Origin: Rhizomys pruinosus
Taxonomy: Eukaryota; Chordata; Mammalia; Rodentia; Spalacidae
DNA: 64,000 nucleotides
Assembly: GCA_009823505.1 (NCBI GenBank)
Contig: VZQC01005922.1
Span: 1,088,452 to 1,152,451 of the forward strand
Direction of reading: 5' to 3'
Shown here: in pieces, positions 1 to 14,500 of the stretch
Position numbering within the stretch: position 1 is the stretch's first letter
Layout: each line of letters starts with the position of its first letter
Translations under genes and position numbers: made by a program
The notes under the pieces: generated by a model
Database searches by the model: none
What the model was told of the DNA's origin: nothing
What the model saw: the letters and a program-made list of their open reading frames with translations, nothing else

Positions 1-230
1 GGTTAAGAGCACTGACTGCTCTTGCAGAAGACCCGGGTTCGATCCCCAGCACCCACATGGCGGCTAAGAACCATCCGTAACTCCAATTCCAAGAGAAATC
101 CAGTTCCAGGGGAATCCAAGACCCTCTTCTGACCTCTGCGGCATTGCACGGCATTGCACAGGTGCACAGACCTACATGCAGACAGTACACTCATACACAT
201 ACAAAAATAAATAAAATTAAAAAAAAAATG
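1..230 (+). mobile_element. B2 SINE, 5' end cut by window edge
   Basis: Starts inside the tRNA-like head (A-box missing) and runs through the catacacatacaaaaataaat tail. It lies in UGGT1 intron 8. Confidence 0.93.
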
Positions 231-407
231 TCCTTCAGAATGACTAGAAATGACTAACTTTACTATAAATGAAGTGGCTGCTTATCCACTGTAGACTACA
301 CATATAGAGTACTTTTAGAGCTACAACTCAGTTATGGGAAAGATGGTCCTAGGAATACAAGGAGCCTTCAAAGTTTAAAACATCTGCCAATATGAATATA
401 TTCTTAC

Positions 408-486
408 CTTAATTTTCCAAAAAGGAATCCCTGAACTTCATCAATAGGATCATTTTCACCAATCACTGTGGTATTAGCCTCAGTTC
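408..486 (-). CDS. UGGT1: UGGT1 coding exon 8 (last exon in window)
   Basis: Acceptor ctttatag, donor gtaaga. It completes Gly262 and encodes [20 protein letters not shown] then LFGKL with a split Arg codon (residues 262-288). It contains an N-glycosylation sequon NTT at about residue 266. Exon 9 lies beyond the left edge. Confidence 0.95.
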
Positions 487-3400
487 CTATAAAGACATAA
501 TAAAAACATGTCTACTGATTCAGATTACAAGTAAAATGGTATTAACATCATGAAGTTGGAATGTTGAAAAACGTCAGCACCCGAAGTTACTGTATTTAAA
601 ATGTCAAGGCTGGGCATGGTGGCACATACCTGTAATCTCAGCCAGCACTCAGAAGGCAGAGGCAGCCGGATCTACATAGCGAGTTCCAGGCCAGCTGAGA
701 CTACAGGAGACCTTGTCTCAAAAATACCAATTAATGACCCAATTATCATTTCACTATGTTTTTTAAAACCAACAGACAAATATTTTAACACTTCTTGTGT
801 TCCTAGACAAAATAAGAATGTATTTTCTCTTAATCTTAGAAAATTGTACCATTAATTTTTTTAAAATTAATAGACATAAGTATTATGAAGGATTTTTCTC
901 ATAGTTAAATTACAAAGAATTTACAAGTTAGACAATCCTAAATATCATTAGTGCTTTACTACTCAAACCAACTGTTTTTATGTTTAAAATGAGCTGTGAG
1001 AGTGTGATATAATGGCACACAACCTGTCATCCTAGCTACTCAGAAAGCTGAGGAAGGAGGATCCCAAGTTCAAGACTTGCCTGGGCAACTTGGTGAAAGC
1101 CTGCCTCAAAAATACAAAAATAGGGGCTGGAGAGATGGCTTAGCAGTTAAGAGCGCCGACTGCTCTTGCAGAGGACCAGGGTTCGATCCCTAGCACCCAC
1201 ATGGTGGCTGAGAACCATCCATAATTCCAATTCCAGGAGAACTCCAGTTCCAGGGGAATCCAACGCCCTCTTCTGACCTCCACGGCGTTGCACAACACGG
1301 GTGCAGAAACCTACATGCAGACACTACATTCATACACATAAAATAAATAAATAAAATAAAATAAAATACAAAAATAAAATGAACTGTGGATGTACCTCAG
1401 TGGTAGAGCACTTGCATAATATATGCAAGGCAAAGTTCAATACCACATAGTGCAAAAACATATAGATAAAAGTGAATTTTAGAGAAAGAAAAATGTGAAA
1501 CTTGTGGTTGAAATAATTAATTCAAAACCCTATAGTATTATGACAGGAAGAACCCATGGTAAACTGTTCTAAGTGCAAAAATTAGTAAAGACCATAGAAC
1601 TATTTATTAATTACAGGACACTTAAATTTCCATATTAAGCACAAATTAATGACTATATGTATCCATATAACATCAATAACATACTTATTAAACCTTTTAT
1701 GCAAAAATGTGGGGTTTTCTGTTTCATTTTTTACTCCTGTTTTTATTATTTTTGAGATAGGGTCTTGCTAGCTAGGCTAAGAGGGCTTGAATTTGAGCGT
1801 CTTGCTGCAGTGTTCAGAGTACAGGCCAGCACCACAATATACACCATAAATTCTTTACCTATATTATCTTCTTACTTTCCTAAATATTTGAAGAAAAATT
1901 TATCATTGCCTGTATTTTACAGAAGACAAGAATTAGGATGTGGATAATTTGCTTAAAGTTACTCTCTCAGATGTAACACACAAGATTCAAACATTGGCTT
2001 GTCATACTTCCAAATCTATTCTTTTTCAGTATGGGAACACATTCTCTATGAATTCATATTTCAAGGAAAGAGAACACATTGGTCTTATGTTACAAATTCA
2101 CCTTTCACCTGAGTATCATCCTTAGCCTTGTACTCAGTGCTCTTCATCGCCAATTCCACACCATAGCCAGAGAGATGAACTGGTTCCTTCCTGGGATTCT
2201 GCAAATACAGCAAGGATTTCACTGTTAGCACCTAGCTCACTGTGGGCGTAGTGCACTCAAAGTAGCCTTCAGTGTTATTCCAGTAGAGGGACACTACTTG
2301 GCTACCATGGAAATATCCTATTTTTGCATAAAATAAAATCTAGAATTTTATTTCCCTCTCTAGAGAATCTGAGTCTCCTTTACATTTTGAATTCTGCCAC
2401 AAATATGGGAATGAGAATTCCAAGGTAGAAATAAAACTAAGGATATAAGAAAAAGCCTTATGGAAACCCCCTGCTTTGTAAACTAATTAAAAAATATAAT
2501 TAAAGCTGGGCATGGTGGCCCACGCCTTTAATCCTAGCACTTGGGAGGCAGACGTAGGTGGATCTCTGCAAGTTCAAGGCCTGCTGGGTCTACATAGTGA
2601 GCTCCAGGCCAGCTGGGATTAAAGGGAGACCCTGTCTCAAAAAGACAAAATATATATATATATATATACATATATATGTAATTAAAAAGTATGAATAGAG
2701 GTACCCTGCATGGATTGACAATGCTGTTCCTAGAAGACACAGGTTATTAAACAAAAATCTCATTAACAGACACGGGATACCTCCCTACAAGTTCCTGGTC
2801 AGGGCAGACCTCCATAGCCCCCACAAAACATACGGCACTGCCATTGCTCTCAGTTCCCACACACTTTGGCTACAAGACAGAGAAATCATTCTGAACGAAC
2901 AGATGAACTTCTTCCCTGCTGGCTAGATTTCATAGCACTGGAACGTCCTATGAGGACCACTAGGGAAGAAAAACATGAATGGTCTTCCCCAGCACGGGAG
3001 CCTGCATGCTGCAATACTGACCTGCCACCCAAGATGTGTCTACTGGTGCAATAGCAGCATGATTATTAAGGAGATAACCAACTGCTGGTTGAACGTGAGG
3101 CTTGCTTACTCCATAGGAGAGAATTCATACCTGCTCAAATCTGGTAAAACTGGTCAAAAGCCAATGGTTGGGGAGGTCGTGGGTCCTTGGGGTGGGGGGA
3201 GGACCTACTGTTGTTTTGTCCAATTGCCTTCTAAATATTTATATGTAACATTTATGTTTACATCCATAGATTAGTGTTGATCTTAACCTTAGAGAAGCTT
3301 CCTTTTGTATTCTTTGCTTATTTTTAGTTTTAATTTCTTTCAGAGACAGGGTTTTACTATGTAACCCTGGCTGGCCTGGAACTTGGTATGTACATCACAC

Positions 3401-4194
3401 TGGACTCCAACTCATATTCATCTGCCCCTCCTCCTGAGTGCTAGGATTAAAGACATGAATCATTATGTCTGGGCCAAAGTAGCTTCTTTCTGCAGTGGAC
3501 AGCAGTTAAGAGAGACTCATAACTGGTTAAAGTACTGAGAATAAGTGACTGTGAGTGCTTGGCTCTAGACTATTTTTTTTTTTTTTGGTCTTTTTGAGAC
3601 AGGGTCTCCCTGTAGCCCCAGCTGTCCTGGAATTCACCTTGTAGACCAGGCCAGCCTTGAACTCAGAAAGATCTGCCTGTCTCTGCCTCCCAAGCGCTAG
3701 GATTAAAGGCGTGCTTGGCTCTAAATGGGACACCTACATCAACCTCCTTCCCCAAGCTGAAGAAACACTGCAGAAGATGGGCAGAAAAAGCTCAGGAGCC
3801 AGAGGATGGGCAGGAGTGCTGTGCGCATCCTGTGTCTCTGGCCGTGGCTTTTGCACTCACGAACTCACAGCAGCTGTGGTTAACTGCATAAGATCTACAC
3901 AAGATCAATACAGTCAAAACTCCAGCATGGACATGGAAGAGGGTCAATTTGCCAACTCCTTGCTCAGTAATTACAGGCGCTGGTTGCTGCTGGGAGAGGA
4001 AGATTAATTTTCTTTGGGGGATACAGTAAATGGTAGGTTGTGTGTGCTCCAGTGTTCAATGTCCCAAGTTTAATTTTCTACTAATTCTGCCTTACTTCAC
4101 TTCTTTAGAAATTCTACCTGTCTGATAACCCCCCAAAAAAGTGGAAGGTGAGGACTGACCAATAGGCAAGTACAAGAGCTCGCTCGTGCGTGTG

Positions 4195-4260
<66 letters not shown>

Positions 4261-6473
4261 ATCAAAATAGGTGGTATTGGTGTGGAGGATGGCTTAGTGG
4301 TTAAGAGCACTTACTGCTCTCGAGGAGGACCCAGAGTTCAGTTCCCAGCACCCACACGGCAACTAACAACCATCCTTAACTCCAGTTCCAAGGGATCTGA
4401 TTCCCTCTTTGACCTTTGTGGGCACTGCACGACACCAGTGCAGTTACACACGTGCAGGCAATACATTAATATACATAAAAAAAAATAATAATAAAATGGG
4501 GTGGGGATGGGAAAGTTAACAGTCTAAAAAGGAACTAAATTCAAAAATCTACTACTGTGAAACCTGGTGATCCAGATCTGTGATCACAGCTACTACTGTG
4601 GAGCCTGGTGTTCCAGATCTGTGATCACAGCTACTACTGTGGAACCTGAGGTCCAGATCTGTGATCACAGCTACTACTGTGGAACCTGGTGGTCCAGATC
4701 TGTGATCACAGCTACTACTGTGGAACCTGGTGGTCCAGATCTGTGATCATAGCTATTACTGTGGAACCTGGTGGTCCAGATCTGTGATCATAGCTACTAC
4801 TGTGGAACCTGGTGGTCCAGATCTGTGATCACAGCTACTACTGTGGCTGAGGCAGGAAGACTGCAAGTTCAGTCTTCCTGGCTATAGACTGAGCTCCAGG
4901 GCAACCTAGACAACTTAGCCAGACCCTTAAAAATTAAGAAAGAAAAAATTTTAAGGGCTACAGAATGTACTCTGTTGTAGAGTGCTTGAGCCTGGGTTCA
5001 AGGCTCAATATCATAAGGAAATGAATTACAATTTGATGACTATATTAAATCTAAATTTATAAAAGATAATTCACATAATTAAAAAAATTTCATTAGTTTT
5101 GTTTTATGTGTATGACTGTATTACCTGAATGTGTGCACCCATGTCATGCAATGCCTGTGGAGGTCAGAAGAGGGCATCAGATCCCCTGGAACTGGACTTA
5201 AGAGAGAGTTGTTAGCCACCATGTGGGTGCTGGAACTTGAACTCAAATCTTCTGCAAAACAGCCGGTGCTCTTAACTACTGAGCCACCTCTCCAGAGCCC
5301 ACACAATTTTTTTTTTTTTGGTAGAACTGAGAATCTTGGTATGCAGCTCAGCATAGCCTTGAACTCACTAGAATCCTCCTGTCTCAGCCGTCTAAGTATT
5401 GGGAATATAGAAGGAGCCTTTATACCTAGCTCTATATAGCTGATTTTAAAATAAAATGTGGGGGCTGGAGAGATGGCCTAGTGGTTAAGAGCACCGACTG
5501 CTCTTACAGAGGACCCGGGTTCGATCCCCAGCACCCATATGGCAGCCGAGAACTGTCTGAAATTCCAATTCCAGGAGAACTCCAGTTCCAGGGGAATCTG
5601 ACACCTTCTTCTGACCTCCACGGCATTGCACAACATGGGTGCACAGACCTACATGCAGACAGTACATTTATACACATACAGAAATAAATAATAAAATAAA
5701 ATGTGAACAAATGCACTACTGTTCTTGTAGAATTGTTATACATTTCTTCAGAAAGGCAAGTAAGGGACTGCCTATAAGCAAGGAAGAGATCTCGTAAGGA
5801 CTGGGAAGGTGGCTTTAGCAAGTAGGGGTTTTGTCATCCAAGCATGGGGATGGAAGTTCAGACCCCCAGAACTCAGATGGGTATGGCCGCCTGCCTGTTA
5901 CTCTACCCCCAGAAGGCAGAAATAGGGGAACTCTGGAACAAACTGGATAACTAGACTAGCTTACTCAGCAAGCTCTGAGTTCAACTGAGAGACCCTTCCT
6001 CAATGAATATGGTAGAGAGTGATCAAGGAAGGTACCCCGCAGAAACTTCAGACCTCTACATGCATACCAACACACAGGTATGTGCCCACATACATGTAAA
6101 CACAAATATACTGTACACACTGCCATTTTTTTAAAAAAGAGAGCAAAAGTAAGTAAAATTCCCAGGCACGGTGGCACACGCCTTTAACCTCAGCAATGGG
6201 GAGACAAAGACAAGTGGATGGCCATGAGTCTGAGGCCAGCCTGGTCTACAGAGCCAGTTCTAGTCAGTCAGGGATACATAATAAGACCCTGTCTAGGGCT
6301 GGAGAGATGGCTCAGCAGTTAAGAACACTGGTTTTTGCCAGGCATGTTGGCGCACGCCTTTAATCCCAGCACTCGAGAGGCAGAGGCAGGCAGATCTCTG
6401 TGAGTTCAAGGCCAGCCTGGTCTACAGAGCAAGTTGCAGGACAGCTGAGGCTGCAGGGAGACCCAGTCTCAAA

Positions 6474-6522
<49 letters not shown>

Positions 6523-7173
6523 GCTCAAACAATAACAACAACAACAAAAAAAAAAACACTGACTCTTCTTGGAGAAGACCTGGGCTCAAATCCCAGCATC
6601 GAATGTCAGTTAACAAAAATATATAACTCCAGTTCCAAGGGATCCAACACCCTCTTCTGTCCTCCATGGCCATTGCACAACAGGAGTACACTTACATATA
6701 TGCAGGCAATACACTCAATATACTCATACACATAAAATAAAAAGAAAAAAATTTAAATCTTAAAAAAGGACCCTGCCTATGGGGATAGAGAGATGGCTCA
6801 GCGGTTAAGAGCACCAACTGCTCTTGTAGAGGACCCACTACCCCCGTGGTGGCTAAGAACCATCTTTAACTCCATGCTCTCTTCTGACCTCTGCAGCATT
6901 GCATGACATGGATGCACCAACCTACATGCAGACAGTACACTCATACACATAAAAAATAAGAAAATAAAAATTAATAAAAAAGGACCCTGTCTAAAAAAAT
7001 AGAGATCTGATTTTAAAACGTACTGAATTTCTTGCCAGGCATGGTGGCATGTGCCTTTAATCCTAGCACTCGGGAGGCAGAGGCAGGTGGATCTTTGTGA
7101 AATCAAGGCCAGCCTGCTATACAGAGTAAGTTCCAGGACAGCTGGGCTACAGGGAGACCTTGTGTTGAAAAAG

Positions 7174-7211
<38 letters not shown>

Positions 7212-10200
7212 TGAGAACCGTCTGTAACTCCAATTCCAGGAGAACTCCAGTTCCAGGGGAATCCGACACCCTCTTCTGACCTCCGCGGCATTGCACGACA
7301 CGGGTGCACAGGCCTACATGCAGACAGTACATTCATACACATAAATAAATAAAATATTTTTTAAAAAAGGTACTGAATTTCTTTAAAAAAAATGGTTCAA
7401 ATAATTAATTTATAAGAAACCAAGACTAAAAATGCAAATGGATAATAAGGTGAAAGGAAGCAACACACATCTTTCAATTATAACCTTAAATATTAATGGA
7501 CTAAACTCCCTAATCAAAAGACATAGACTGGGAGATAGGATTAGGAAACAAAATCCATCTATAAACTGCCTACAAGAAACCCATCTCAATCTCAAGGATA
7601 GGCACAAACTTAAGGTGAAGGGATAGAAAAAAATATTCCCAAGCAAATGGTACCAAAAAGAAAGCAGGTGTTGCTATTTTAATATCAGACAAAATAGACT
7701 TCAAGGCAAAAGAAATCAGAAGAGACAAAGAGGGCCATTACATCTTTATCAAAGGAACAACTGACCATGAAGATTTCACAATCGTGAATATATATGCACC
7801 AAACTCTGGTGCACCAAACTTTACAAAGACAATTCTCCAGGACCTCAAGGCACAGATTAACCCCAGCACACTAATAGTAGGGGAATTCAATACCCCACTA
7901 AGCCCTTTGGACAAATCAACTGGACAAAGAATAAACAGAGAGACATCTGAAGTCAATGATACAATACACCAAATGGACCTCACAGACATCTACCGACTAT
8001 TCCACCCAAATACCAGAGAATACATTTTCTATTCAGCACCCCACGGAACATTCTCCAAAATCGACCACATACTGGGAAACAGAAAAAAACCTCAACAAAT
8101 ACAAAAAGATTGAGATAAGTTCATGCATTCTATCAGACTATAGTGCAATAAAGCTCAACATCAACACCAAGAAAAGCCCTACTATCTACAAGAACACGTG
8201 GAGACTAAACAACACTCTCCTGAATTGTGAATGGGTCAAGGAAGAAATAAAGAAATAAAAGCATGCTGGGCGTGGTGGCGCACGCCTTTAATCCTAGCAC
8301 TTGGGAGGCAGAGGCAGGCGGATCTTTGTGAGTTCAAGGCCAGCCTGGTCTACAGAGTGAGTTCCAGGACAGCTGGGGCTACAGGGAGACCCTGTCTCGA
8401 AAAGACCAAAACCCACTCACAATAGCCTCAAAAACAATGAAATACCTAAAAAAACAAACAAAAAAGACAGAAGATACCTATAAAACAAATTTTAAACCCC
8501 TGAAGAAGGATATTGAAGAAGACATCAGAAGATAGAAAGACTGGCCATGCTCATGGATTGGGAAATTATATAGTAAAATGTCCATTCTACCCAAACAATA
8601 CACAGATTCAACGTGATCCCAATAAATTCTCCAAGAGCTTCTTCACAGGCTTAGAAGAAAAAAAAAAAAAAAGTCTTAATTTCATATGGAAAAACAACAG
8701 ACCCCAATATACCAAGCAACCCGTGAGTGAAAAGACCATATGGGGGGGGGGGGACTNAGAGCATAGACTATTTATTAATTACAGGACACTTAAATTTCCT
8801 ATTAAGCACAAATTAATGACTATATGTATCCATTATACATCAATAACATACTTATTAAACCTTTTATGCAAAAATGTGGGGTTTCTGTTTCATTTTTTAC
8901 TCCGTTTTATATTTTTGAGATAGGGTCGTTAGCTAGGCTAAGAGGGCTATATTTGAGCGTCTTGCTGCAGTGTTCAGAGTACAGGCCAGACACACAATAT
9001 ACACCATAAATTCTTTACCTATTTATTTTTTTACTTTCCTAATTGAAGAAAAATTTATCATTGCCTGTATTTTACAGAAGACAAGAATTAGGTAGTGGAT
9101 TATATTGCTTTAAGTTACTCTCTCAGATGGAACACACAAGATTCAAACATTGGCTTGTCATACTTCCAAATCTATTCTTTTTCGTATGGGAACACATTCT
9201 CTATGGATTCATATTTAAAGGAGACACCATTGGTCTTATGTTACAAATTCACTTTCACCTGAGTATCATCCTTAGCCTTGTACTCAGTGCTCTTCATCGC
9301 CATTCCACACCATAGCCAGAGAGATGAACTGGTTCCTTCCTGGGATTCTGCAAATACAGCAAGGATTTCACTGTTAGCACCTAGCTCACTGTGGGCGTAG
9401 TGCACTCAAAGTAGCCTTCAGTGTTATTCCAGTAGAGGGACACTACTTGGCTACCATGGAATTTATTTTTGCACTAAATAAAATCTAGAATTTTATTTCC
9501 TCTAGAGAATCTGAGTCTCCTCTTACATTTTGAATTCTGCAATATTGGAATGAGAATTCCAAGGTAGAAATAAAACTAAGGATATAAGAAAAAGCCTTAT
9601 GAAACCGCTGCTTGTAAACTAATTAAAAAGAATTAAAGCGGGCATGTAGGCCACGCCTTTAATCCTAGCACTCTGGGGCAGAGGAGGTGGATCTCTGCAA
9701 GTTCAAGGCTGCTGGTCTACATAGTGAGCTCCAGGCCAGCTGGGATTAAAGGGAGACCTGTCTCAAAAGATCAAACAAAATATATATATATATAATACAT
9801 ATATATGTAATTAAAAGTAGTTGAATAGAGGTACCCTGCATGGATTGACAATGCTGTTCCTAGAAGACACAGGTTATTAAAAAAATCTCATTAACAGACA
9901 CGGGATACCTCCCTACAAGTTCCTGGTCAGGGCAGACCTCCATAGCCCCCACAAAACATACGGCACTGCCATTGCTCTCAGTTCCCACACACTTTGGCTA
10001 CAAGACAGAGAAATCATTCTGAACGAACAGATGAACTTCTTCCCTGCTGGCTAGATTTCAAGCACTGGACGTCCTATGAGGACACTAGGGAAGAAAAACA
10101 TGAATGGTCTTTTCCCAGCCGGGAGCCTGCGACTGCTGCAATACTGACCGGCCACCAAGATGTGTTCTACTGGTGCAATAGCAGCATGATTATTAAGGAG

Positions 10201-11557
10201 ATAACCAACTGCTGGTTGAACGTGAGGCTTGCTTACTCCATAGGAGAGAATTCATACCTGCTCAAATCTGGTAAAACTGGTCAAAAGCCAATGGTTGGGG
10301 AGGTCGTGGGTCCTTGGGGTGGGGGGAGGACCTACTGTTGTTTTGTCCAATGCCTTCTAATATTTATACTGTAACATTTATGTTTACATCCATAGATTAG
10401 TGTTGATCTTAACCTTAGAGAAGCTTCCTTTTGTATTCTTTGCTTATTTTTAGTTTTAATTTCTTTTTTTTTTTTTTTTTGTAACCCGCTGGCCTGGAAC
10501 TTGGTATGTAATCACATGGCCCTAATCACAATCTCTTGCCCCTGCCTCTGAGTGCTAGGATTAAAGCATGAATCATTATGTCTGGGCCAAAGTAGCTTCT
10601 TTCTGCAGTGGACAGCAGTTAAGAGAGACTCATAACTGGTTAAAGTACTGAGAATAAATGACTGTGAGTGCTTGGCTCTAAGCTATTTTTTTTTTTTTGG
10701 TCTTTTTGAGACAGGTCTCCCTGTAGCCCAGCTGTCTGGAATTCACTTGTGACCAGGCCAGCCTTGAACTCAGAAAGATCTGCCGTCTCTGCCTCCCAAG
10801 CGCTAGGATTAAAGGCGTGCTTGGCTCTAAATGGACACCTACATCAACCTCCTTCCCCAGCTGAAGAAACACTGCAGAAGATGGGCAGAAAATCAGGAGC
10901 CGAGGATGGGCAGGAGTGCTGTGCGCTCCTGTGTCCTGCCCTGGCTTTCTGCCATCACGAACTACACGCAGCTGTGGGTTAACTGTGCAAAGATCTACAC
11001 AAGATTCAATACGTCAAAACTCCAGGCTGGACATGGAAGAGGGTCAAATTGCCAACTCCTTGCTCAGTAATTACAGGCGCTGGTTGCTGCTGGGAGAGGA
11101 AGATTAATTTTCTTTGGGGGATACAGTAAATGGTAGGTTGTGTGTGCTCCAGTGTTCAATGTCCAAGTTTAATTTTCTACTAATCTGCCTTACTTCACTT
11201 CTTTAGAAATTCTACCTGTCTGATAACCCCCCAAAAAAGTGGAAGGTGAGGACTGACCAATAGGCAAGTACAAGAGCTCGCTCGTGCAGTAGTGCTATCT
11301 CTCCTCTCTCTCTCTCTCTCTCTCTCACAACACACACACACACACACACACACACCACCATCAAAATAGGTGGTATTGGTGTGGAGGGATGGCTTAGTGG
11401 TTAAGAGCACTTACTGCTCTCGGAGAGGACCCAGCGAAGTTCAGTTCCCAGCACCCACACGGCAACTAACAACATCCTTAACTCCAGTTCCAAGGATCTG
11501 ATTCCCTCTTTACCTGTGGCATTACAGGACAGTGCACAACACCAGCAACAATTACAA

Positions 11558-11590
<33 letters not shown>

Positions 11591-14500
11591 AGTAATAAAA
11601 TTGGGGTGGGGAATGGGAAAGTTAACAGTCTAAAAAGGAACTAAATTCAAAAATCTACTACTGTGAAACCTGGTGATCCAGATCTGTGATCACAGCTACT
11701 ACTGTGGAGCCTGGTGTTCCAGATCTGTGATCACAGCTACTACTGTGGAACCTGGTGGTACAGATCTGTGATCACAGCTACTACTGTGGAACTTGGTGGT
11801 CCAGATCTGTGATCACAGCTACTACTGTGGAACCTGGTGGTCCAGATCTGTGATCACAGCTACTACTGTGGAACCTGAGGTCCAGATCTGTGATCACAGC
11901 TACTACTGTGGAACCTGGTGGTCCAGATCTGTGATCACAGCTACTACTGTGGAACCTGGTGGTCCAGATCTGTGATCATAGCTATTACTGTGGAACCTGT
12001 GGTCCAGATCTGTGATCATAGCTACTACTGTGGAACCTGGTGGTCCAGATCTGTGATCACAGCTACTACTGTGGCTGAGGCAGGAAGACATGCAAGTTCC
12101 AGTCTTCCTGGCTATAGACTGAGCTCCAGGGCAACCTAGACAACTTAGAGACCCTTAAAAATTAAGAAAGAAAAACATTTTAAGGGCTACAGAATGTACT
12201 CTGTTGTAGAGTGCTTGAGCCTGGGTTCAAGGCTCAATATCATAAGGAAATGAATTACAATTTGATGACTATATTAAATCTAAATTTATAAAAGATAATT
12301 CACATAATTAAAAAAATTTACTTAGTTTTGTTTTATGTGTATGACTGTATATACCGATGAGTTGTGCACCCATGTCATGCAATGCCTGTGGAGGTCAGAG
12401 AGGGCATCAGATCCCTGGAACTGGACTTAAGAAGAAGAGTAGTTAGCCACCATGTGGGTGCTGGAACCTTGAACCAAATCTTCTGCAAAACAGCCGGTGC
12501 TCTTAACTATGAGCCCTCTCGAGGCCCACACAATTTTTTTTTTTTGGTAGAAGCTGAGATTTGGTATGCACTCAGCATAGCCCTTGAACTCACTAGAATC
12601 CTCCTGTCTCAGCCGTCTAAAGTATTGGGAATATAGAAGGAGCCTTTATACCTAGCTCTATATAGCTGATTTTAAAATAAAATGTGGGGGCTGGAGAGAT
12701 GGCCTAGTGGTTAAGAGCACCGACTGCTCTTACAGCAGGGACCGGGTTCGATCCCCAGCACCATTATGGCAGCCGAGAACTGTCTGAAATTCCAATTCCA
12801 GGAGAACTCCAAGTTCAGGGAGAATCTGATCTCTTTGACCTCCACGGCATTGCACAAATGGGTGCACAGACCTACTGCAGACAGTACATTTATACACATA
12901 CAGAAATAAATAATAAAATAAAATGTGAACAAATGCACTACTGTTCTTGTAGAATTGTTATACATTTCTTCAGGAAAGGCAAGTAAGGGACTGCCTATAG
13001 CAAGGAAGAGATCTCGTAGGACTGGGAAGGTGGCTTTAGAAGTAGGGGTGTTTTGTCATCCAAGCATGGGGATGGAAGTTCAGACCCCCAGAACTCAGAT
13101 GGGTATGGCCGCCTGCCTGTTACTCTACCCCAGAAGGCAGAAATAGGGGAACTCTGGAACAAACTGGATAACTAGACTAGCTTACTCAGCAAGCTCTGAG
13201 TTTCAACTTGAGGAGACCCTTCCTCAATGAATATGGTAGAGAGTGATCAAGGAAGGTACCCCGCAGAAACTTCAGACCTCTACATGCATACCAACACACA
13301 GGTATGTGCCCACATACATGTAAACACAACAATCATACTGTACACACTCATTTTTTTAAAAAAGAGAGCAAAAGTAAATATCCCAGGCACGGGTGCACGC
13401 CTTTAACCTCAGCAATGGGGAGACAAAGACAAGTGGATGGCCATGAGTTTGAGGCCAGCCTGGTCTACAGAGCCAGTTCTAGTCAGTCAGGGATTACATA
13501 ATACGACCTGTTAGGGCTGGAGAGATGGCTCAGCAGTTAAGAACACTGGTTTTTGCCAGGCATGTTGGCGCACGCCTTTCATCCCAGCACTCGAGAGGCA
13601 GAGGGCAGGAGATCATCTGTGAGTTCAAGGCCAGCCTGGTCTACAGGCAAGTTGCAGGACGAGGCTGAGGGCGCAGGGAGACCCCAGTTCTCAAACAAAC
13701 ACACACCACACACACACACACACACACCACACAACACACAACACAAGCTCAAACAATAACAACACAACAAAAAAAAAAAAACACTGACTCTTCTTGGAGA
13801 AGACCTGGGCTCAAATCCAGCATCGAATGTCAGTTAACAAAATATATCTAACTCCTCCAAGGGATCCAACACCCTCTTCTGTCCTCCATGGCCATTGCAC
13901 AACAGGAGTACACTTAAATATATGCAGGCAATACACTCATATACTCATACACATAAAATTAAAAAGAAAAAAATTTAAATCTTAAAAAAGGACCCTGCCT
14001 ATGGGATAGAGGAGATGGCTCAGCGGTTAAGAGCACCAACTGCTCTTGTAGAGGACCCACTATTCCCCCACTGGTGGCTAAGAACCATCTTTAAACTCCG
14101 TTCGACTCTTCTGACCTCTGCAGCATTGCATGACATGGATGCACCAACCTACATGCAGAACAGTACACTCATACACTAAAAAATAAGAAAATAAAATTAA
14201 TAAAAAAGACCCTGTCTAAAAAAATAGAGATCTGATTTTAAACGTACTGAATTTCTTGCCAGGCATGGTGGCATGTGCCTATTATCCTAGCACTCGGGAG
14301 GGCAAGAGGCAGGTGGATCTTTGTGAAATCCAAGCCAGCCTCTACAGAGTAAGTTCCAGGAGGCTGGGCTACAGGGAGACCTTGTTGAAAAAGACAATCA
14401 ATCAATCAATCAATCAATCAATAACAATCAATCTGAGAACCGTCTGTAACTCCAATTCCAGGAGAACTCCAGTCCAGGGGAATCGACCCCTCCTATGACC

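Larger units (their letters stand above)
1594..8753. repeat. First copy of a large direct repeat (probable false duplication)
   Basis: This block and 8758-17696 share the same order of unique intron sequence, UGGT1 exon 7, SINE insertions, microsatellites, minisatellite and L1 parts. The base-level quality of this copy is better (exon intact, SINEs clean). It nevertheless lacks about 1.7 kb that the second copy has between 15626 and 17350, and three minisatellite units. It ends in a run of 12 G (8742-8753). Confidence 0.92.

Noticed and set aside
1..60. tRNA-like sequence with A/B boxes in many places
   Set aside because: These are heads of B2, B4 and ID SINEs. They do not fold into complete tRNAs and are followed by SINE bodies and A-rich tails.
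4549..4846. Regular direct repeats resembling a CRISPR array
   Set aside because: Units are contiguous with no variable spacers, and the DNA is vertebrate. It is a minisatellite.
9252..9347. Real tandem duplication of UGGT1 exon 7
   Set aside because: The copy lies in a block differing mostly by one-base indels next to an N, and has frame and splice damage. An artefact is more economical, though read data are needed.
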